This document shows, piece by piece, positions 40,979-44,966 of a stretch of DNA of 44,966 nucleotides. The notes below the pieces were generated by a model. That model made no database searches. It saw only the letters and a list, made by a program, of their open reading frames with translations, and was not told the DNA's origin. The position numbers and the translations under genes are program-made. Origin of the DNA: Reyranella massiliensis 521 (GTDB taxonomy: Bacteria; Pseudomonadota; Alphaproteobacteria; Reyranellales; Reyranellaceae); assembly GCA_945860205.1 (NCBI GenBank), contig CAMARK010000031.1:1-44966 (forward strand), written 5' to 3'. The first letter of the stretch is position 1, and every line of letters begins with the position of its first letter.

Positions 40979-43195
40979 CTAGATGAGCATGGTGCGGGAC
41001 GCGGCATGCGCGGCCGAGCCCGGCGCGCCACGGCCGCGGCTCGCCTCGGCCATGCGGATGCGGGCATAGGCCATGACCTCGGTCGGCGGGCCGACGCGCT
41101 CGATGCGGCCGTCCATCACCAGCGCCACCCGGTCGGCGATGGCGAGCGGCGCCAGCCGATGGGTGATCATGATGACGGTGCGGCCGCGCGTGTTGGCTTT
41201 TAGCTGCCGCAGGAGCTGCTCCTCGGTGGCCGGGTCGAGGGCACTCGTCGCCTCGTCGAGGATGAGGATGCGCGGATTGCGGATCAGGGCGCGGGCGATG
41301 CAGAGAAGCTGGCGCTGGCCCATCGACAGTCCCTGGCCGCGCTCGCCCAGCACGGTGTTGTAGCCCTCCGGCAGGCGCTGGATGAAATCGTGGGCGCCAA
41401 CGAACTTGGCCACCGCCACGACGCGGCTGGGGTCCTTGTTCGTGACACCCATGGCGATGTTTTCCCGCACCGAGCCGGTGAAGAGTTGCAGCTCCTGGGG
41501 CACGCAGCCGATCTGGGCGCGCAGCTGGGCCGGCGAGATGTGCGCGATGTCGGTGCCGTCGACCAGCACGCGGCCGCCCGACGGCTTGAACAGTCCCTGG
41601 ACGAGATTGGCGATCGTCGTCTTGCCCGACCCCGACGGGCCCACGATTCCCAGGATCTCGCCGGCGGCGATGTCGAGGTCGGCGTCCTGCAGCACGGCGG
41701 GAACATGATCGTCGGATCGATAGGTGACGCGCTCGAACGTGATGTCGCCCTGGAGCGGCGGCATCGGCGCCAGCGCACCGGCCGGACTTTCGACGGCTTC
41801 ACGCATCAGCCCGTCGATTCGCCGGAAGGCCGCCGCCACCGCCTGGAGCTGCTGCCAGGCCACCACCAGCTGGCGCATCGGCTGCAGCGCACGCGAGGCC
41901 AGCATGTTGACGGCGATCAGCGCGCCCACCGTCATGCGATGGTCGAGGATCTCGTGCACGCCGATGGCCACGATCGCCAGGGAGGCCATGAGCTGGAGCG
42001 CGCCGGAGGCGCTGGCGGCGATGTTGGCAAGATTGCTGGCGCGGAAGCTGGTCCAGGCGGACTGCTCGACCCGCGCCTGCCAGCGCTTCTCGACCTCGGC
42101 CTCGAGCCCCAGGGCCTTGATGGTGGCGGCATTGGCGACCGTCTCGGTCAGGGTCGAGCTCTTGGCCGCCAGCGCCTGGAAGTTCTCGTCGGCGAGCCGG
42201 CGCTGGGAACGATGGGTGGCCAGCGACACACCGATCACCACCGGCAGGGCGAGCGTCGTGACGATGCCCAGCGTGGTGCTGATGGCGAAGGTGGCGGCCA
42301 GGAAGAGTGCGACGAAGGCGATGTCGATGGCGAGCACCGGCATCTGGCCGGTGAGGAAGCCGCGCAGCACGTCGAGCTGGCGCAGCCGTTCGGCGATGAC
42401 GCCCGAGGGCGTGCGCTCGAAGTGGCGGTAGGGTAGCTGCACCAGGTGATGCAGCACCTCGCCGCTCATCATCGTGTCGAGGCGGGCGCCGGTGCGCGCC
42501 GAGAGCCAGCCGCGCGCGACGCGCAGCGCGAAGTCGAGGCCATAGGCGATCACCATGCCGACGCAGAGCATGGTCATGGTCGCCGCGGCATCCATTTTTC
42601 CATCGCGGCCGATCACGGCGTTGAAAACCAGCATCATGAAGAGCGGCGTGGCGAGGCCGAGAAGATTGATGACGAACGACATCGCCGCGAGCTTCAGGAC
42701 GACCGGCCGCACCCGGGCCCAGAGCGGCGCGTACCACTCCTGGCGTCGCTCGTGGGCGGCGGTCTCGCGCATCACCAGCGCCCGCACACCCAGTGCCATC
42801 ACCTCGTCGGTAGCCAGGCGCCAGACGCGACCTTCGACGACGTCGAGCACGGTCCATTGGCCGCCGCCGCCGGCCACCACGACGTAAGCGGGCTGGTCAG
42901 GCGAACCGACCAGGGCAAACGGCGTGGGCAGGTCGTCCAGCCGCCCCCCGTCGTCGGGGCCGGCGAGATCGACGGCATAGGCCTCCAGGCCCAGCCGCTT
43001 ACCGACCGTCAGGAATGCACTCTCGTCGAGGCCTGAAACGGGCAGCACCGCGAGCCGCCGTATGTCGGCCTCACCGACCGGCCGCCCGACCTGTTGTGCG
43101 ATGTAGAGCAGTGCCCGCATGAGGGAATCGATCGGCTGGCGGCGTTCGCCGTCCCACACCGATTGCTGGAAGCCGCCATTCTCCAGAGGAGCCAT
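40979..43195 (-). CDS. Type I secretion-style ABC exporter with degenerate C39-like domain
   Basis: A 738-aa fused exporter. The N-terminal domain (about 20-140: SLMRALLYIAQQVGRPVGE, VLDVVEGRVWRL) looks like the C39-peptidase-like domain of HlyB/LapB but has no catalytic Cys, so it would bind rather than cut substrate. The membrane domain is about 160-440. The ATPase has Walker A GPSGSGKTTI, LSMGQRQLL as signature and Walker B ILILDEATSALDP. No membrane-fusion protein or outer-membrane factor is adjacent, and no RTX-like substrate is visible. Start 43195 is used (GGGAGGG is adjacent to it); a TTG start at 43231 is possible. Confidence 0.88.
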   Translation of the reverse strand: MAPLENGGFQQSVWDGERRQPIDSLMRALLYIAQQVGRPVGEADIRRLAVLPVSGLDESAFLTVGKRLGLEAYAVDLAGPDDGGRLDDLPTPFALVGSPDQPAYVVVAGGGGQWTVLDVVEGRVWRLATDEVMALGVRALVMRETAAHERRQEWYAPLWARVRPVVLKLAAMSFVINLLGLATPLFMMLVFNAVIGRDGKMDAAATMTMLCVGMVIAYGLDFALRVARGWLSARTGARLDTMMSGEVLHHLVQLPYRHFERTPSGVIAERLRQLDVLRGFLTGQMPVLAIDIAFVALFLAATFAISTTLGIVTTLALPVVIGVSLATHRSQRRLADENFQALAAKSSTLTETVANAATIKALGLEAEVEKRWQARVEQSAWTSFRASNLANIAASASGALQLMASLAIVAIGVHEILDHRMTVGALIAVNMLASRALQPMRQLVVAWQQLQAVAAAFRRIDGLMREAVESPAGALAPMPPLQGDITFERVTYRSDDHVPAVLQDADLDIAAGEILGIVGPSGSGKTTIANLVQGLFKPSGGRVLVDGTDIAHISPAQLRAQIGCVPQELQLFTGSVRENIAMGVTNKDPSRVVAVAKFVGAHDFIQRLPEGYNTVLGERGQGLSMGQRQLLCIARALIRNPRILILDEATSALDPATEEQLLRQLKANTRGRTVIMITHRLAPLAIADRVALVMDGRIERVGPPTEVMAYARIRMAEASRGRGAPGSAAHAASRTMLI

Positions 43196-43256
43196 CCCTC
43201 CCGAGAATATCCGAAATCGCCGTAGAATCAATTATTTAGGCTGCATTCTTCACATG

Positions 43257-43286
43257 AAAAAGCGCGCGGAGTGGAGCTCCGCGCGC
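43257..43286 (-). terminator. Intrinsic terminator after metK
   Basis: On the minus strand GCGCGCGGAG (43286-43277), loop CTCCA, CTCCGCGCGC (43271-43262), then TTTTT (43261-43257). The ten-pair perfect stem with a T-run starts 27 bases past the metK stop and before the ABC exporter gene. Confidence 0.9.
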
Positions 43287-43312
43287 CTCTTGGTATCGAC
43301 GAAGAGACGAGC

Positions 43313-44599
43313 TTAGCGCGCGCCGAACGCCCGCTTCAGCTCGGACACGAGATCCGTGCGCTCCCAGGAGAAGCCGCCGTCGCGCTCGGGCTTGCGGCCG
43401 AAGTGGCCGTAGGCCGCGGTGCGCTGGTAGATCGGCTTGTTGAGCTGCAGGCCGCGGCGGATGTTGGTCGGGCGCAGCGGGAAGATGTCGTTGAGGACCT
43501 TCTCCAGCTTGCGCTCGTCGACCTTGCCGGTGCCCTGGGTGTCGACATAGAGCGACATCGGATCGGCGACGCCGATCGCATAGGCGACCTGGATCAGGCA
43601 GCGGTCGGCGAGACCGGCGGCCACCACGTTCTTGGCGAGGTAGCGCGCGGCGTAGGCAGCCGAGCGATCGACCTTGGTCGGGTCCTTGCCCGAGAAGGCG
43701 CCGCCGCCGTGCGGCGCGAAGCCGCCGTAGGTGTCGACGATGATCTTGCGGCCGGTCAGGCCGCAATCGCCGTCGGGACCGCCGACGACGAAGTTGCCGG
43801 TCGGGTTGACGAAGAAGTCGGACGCCTTCTTGGGCATCCAGCCCTTGGGCAGCGACTTCTCGACGTGGCCCGCGATCATCTCGCGGATCATGCCGGAGTT
43901 GTATTTCTTGCCCTTGGCCGTGGTCTCGCGGTGCTGCGTGGACACCACGACCTTGGCGGCACCGACGGCCTTGCCATTCACGTAACGCACCGTCACCTGG
44001 CTCTTGGCGTCAGGCTGCAGGTCGGGCAGTTCGCCCGAGCGGCGCGCCTTGCTCAACGCTTCGAGAATACGGTGCGAGAAGAAGATGGGGGCCGGCATGA
44101 ACGAGCCCTTCTCGTATTCCTCGGAGTCGCGGCAGGCGAAGCCGAACATCAGGCCCTGGTCGCCGGCGCCTTCCTGGTCGCCGAGGTTGCCGCCCTTCTT
44201 CTTGGCATCGACGCCCATGGCGATGTCGGGCGACTGGCCGTGCAGCAGGACGTCGACATCGGCACCATGGAAGCTGAAGCCGTTCTGGTCGTAGCCGATC
44301 TCGCGCACCACGTTGCGGGCGATCTCGCTGATCGCCTCGCGGTTCACGATGGTCTGATCGCCGTACTTCTTCATGTACGGCTCGGAGGCGCGGCCTTCGC
44401 CGGCGACCACGATCTTGTTGGTCGTGGCCAGCACCTCACAGCCCAGGCGCGTATTGGCGTGGCTGTCGTCGGCATGGCCGAGCTTGACGTCGTTGGCGAT
44501 GAAGGCGTCGAGGATGGCATCCGAGATCTGGTCGCAGACCTTGTCCGGATGGCCTTCGGAGACCGATTCACTGGTAAAAAGATAGTCCTTGAGCGTCAC
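43313..44599 (-). CDS. metK: S-adenosylmethionine synthetase
   Basis: A 428-aa cytosolic enzyme that makes S-adenosylmethionine from methionine and ATP. Motifs seen: [25 protein letters not shown] (substrate and metal region), [12 protein letters not shown] (signature 1), and [23 protein letters not shown] (signature 2). The GTG at 44599 ([11 protein letters not shown]) is chosen because GGGAGGGC lies upstream; the open frame continues 40 codons further, but that part has no family match. Length is within the alphaproteobacterial range. A strong terminator follows. The XRE regulator gene precedes it, as in many alphaproteobacteria. Confidence 0.95.
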   Translation of the reverse strand: MTLKDYLFTSESVSEGHPDKVCDQISDAILDAFIANDVKLGHADDSHANTRLGCEVLATTNKIVVAGEGRASEPYMKKYGDQTIVNREAISEIARNVVREIGYDQNGFSFHGADVDVLLHGQSPDIAMGVDAKKKGGNLGDQEGAGDQGLMFGFACRDSEEYEKGSFMPAPIFFSHRILEALSKARRSGELPDLQPDAKSQVTVRYVNGKAVGAAKVVVSTQHRETTAKGKKYNSGMIREMIAGHVEKSLPKGWMPKKASDFFVNPTGNFVVGGPDGDCGLTGRKIIVDTYGGFAPHGGGAFSGKDPTKVDRSAAYAARYLAKNVVAAGLADRCLIQVAYAIGVADPMSLYVDTQGTGKVDERKLEKVLNDIFPLRPTNIRRGLQLNKPIYQRTAAYGHFGRKPERDGGFSWERTDLVSELKRAFGAR

Positions 44600-44808
44600 A
44601 ATGCCCTCCCACGGTTCACGCTGGACTCCGGGCAGGGCAGCAACGCCGCCAACGTCCGGCTTAGCCTTTGTTTTCGCGGTGGCAAGTCGTCCAAATCCGT
44701 CCGCGGCGGCATCGACCATCGAGGCCGCGCCGCTAAAAACTCCAATTACTGGCGGAAATCAAGAGGTTCACAGAGTGGTCACCTGTGCCCAACTGCCTCG
44801 CCTGCCCG
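44600..44808 (-). other. metK leader / intergenic region, no riboswitch recognised
   Basis: The 209 bases between the regulator stop and the metK start contain CCGC..GCGG pairing near 44732-44756 (TTTCCGCCAGTAATTGG and TTTTTAGCGG) and GC-rich inverted repeats near 44615-44660. I compared it by eye with the SAM-II and SAM/SAH cores and saw no convincing match. A promoter was not located. Confidence 0.4.
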
Positions 44809-44966
44809 TCAGCGACCCTTGCGGCCGCCCAGAGCTTCGGCATGGCTGGCGGCACCCACGGCCTTGACCATCTCGAAGATGCGCTTGCGCACGCGGGGCT
44901 CCCGGATCTTGTAGTAGGCGCGCACCAGCTCGAGGGTCTCGCGCTTGATCAGCGGGTCCTTTTCCT
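44809..44966 (-). CDS. XRE-family regulator, C-terminal end (partial, runs off the window)
   Basis: Only the 3' end is present: DPLIKRETLELVRAYYKIREP, then VRKRIFEMVKAVGAASHAEALGGRKGR and stop. This matches the tail of the helix-turn-helix XRE proteins that commonly sit upstream of metK in alphaproteobacteria; the DNA-binding helix-turn-helix part is outside the window. The stop TGA is at 44809-44811. Function as a regulator of metK or the methionine cycle is inferred from this conserved position. Confidence 0.75.
   Translation of the reverse strand, partial: EKDPLIKRETLELVRAYYKIREPRVRKRIFEMVKAVGAASHAEALGGRKGR

Noticed and set aside
44600..44808. SAM-II or SAM/SAH riboswitch upstream of metK
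   Set aside because: Only loose similarity of short GC stems; core residues were not found by eye.
1..44966. CRISPR array, IS element, prophage or integron
   Set aside because: No regularly spaced repeats of array size, no transposase, integrase or phage structural motif seen on either strand.

Overview
The window looks like the chromosome of a high-GC alphaproteobacterium. The evidence is strong GGGAG/GGAGG ribosome sites, an XRE-type regulator followed by metK, an MmcB-family protein, several Bug and TAXI solute-binding proteins, and many four-base ATGA gene overlaps. The gene style resembles Reyranella or a related soil lineage, but that is an impression, not a measured placement. No phage, IS, CRISPR array, rRNA or tRNA was seen.

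Layout. 23-5500 (minus) is a complete peptide/nickel-type ABC importer operon: solute-binding protein, two permeases, two ATPases. 5616-18995 is a patchwork of catabolic and housekeeping genes: VOC protein, HpcH/HpaI aldolase, benzoylformate-decarboxylase-like TPP enzyme, an FAD oxidoreductase plus GMC oxidoreductase plus GyrI-like protein, a Bug protein, an acyl-CoA dehydrogenase overlapping a small potassium-channel-like protein, an SbmA-like ABC protein, a class II aldolase and an Lrp regulator. 19002-26161 (minus) is a tight nine-gene redox operon: 2Fe-2S subunit, molybdopterin subunit, cytochrome c, flavocytochrome-c-type flavoprotein, SoxX, SoxY, SoxZ, SoxA and a TAXI binding protein. 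26524-34085 (minus) holds a membrane Ser/Thr kinase and, upstream of it, the run MoxR - VWA protein - TPP enzyme - ResA-like selenoprotein. 34156-39012 holds cytochrome b561, cytochrome c', a TetR regulator flanked by two related structured RNA elements, an AT-richer gene-poor stretch, and two Sel1-repeat proteins. 39037-44966 holds a second FAD oxidoreductase (paralogue of the one at 8635), mmcB, an orphan type I secretion-style ABC exporter, metK and the 3' end of an XRE regulator.

The four observations most worth following are: (1) a Sox-like operon with no soxB, a SoxY whose swinging arm ends in AACLEEST rather than GGCGG, and a co-transcribed molybdenum hydroxylase; (2) a thioredoxin-fold gene interrupted by an in-frame TGA in the motif WASW-U-GC, followed by a plausible bacterial SECIS hairpin, so very probably a selenoprotein; (3) two copies of a C-rich-loop hairpin RNA with an intrinsic terminator on the minus strand around tetR, with covarying stem bases; (4) a 14-base tandem duplication at the dppC-dppD junction that creates three successive five-residue minicistrons, each linked to the next by ATGA.

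All product calls come from reading motifs and family knowledge. No database search or folding program was run.
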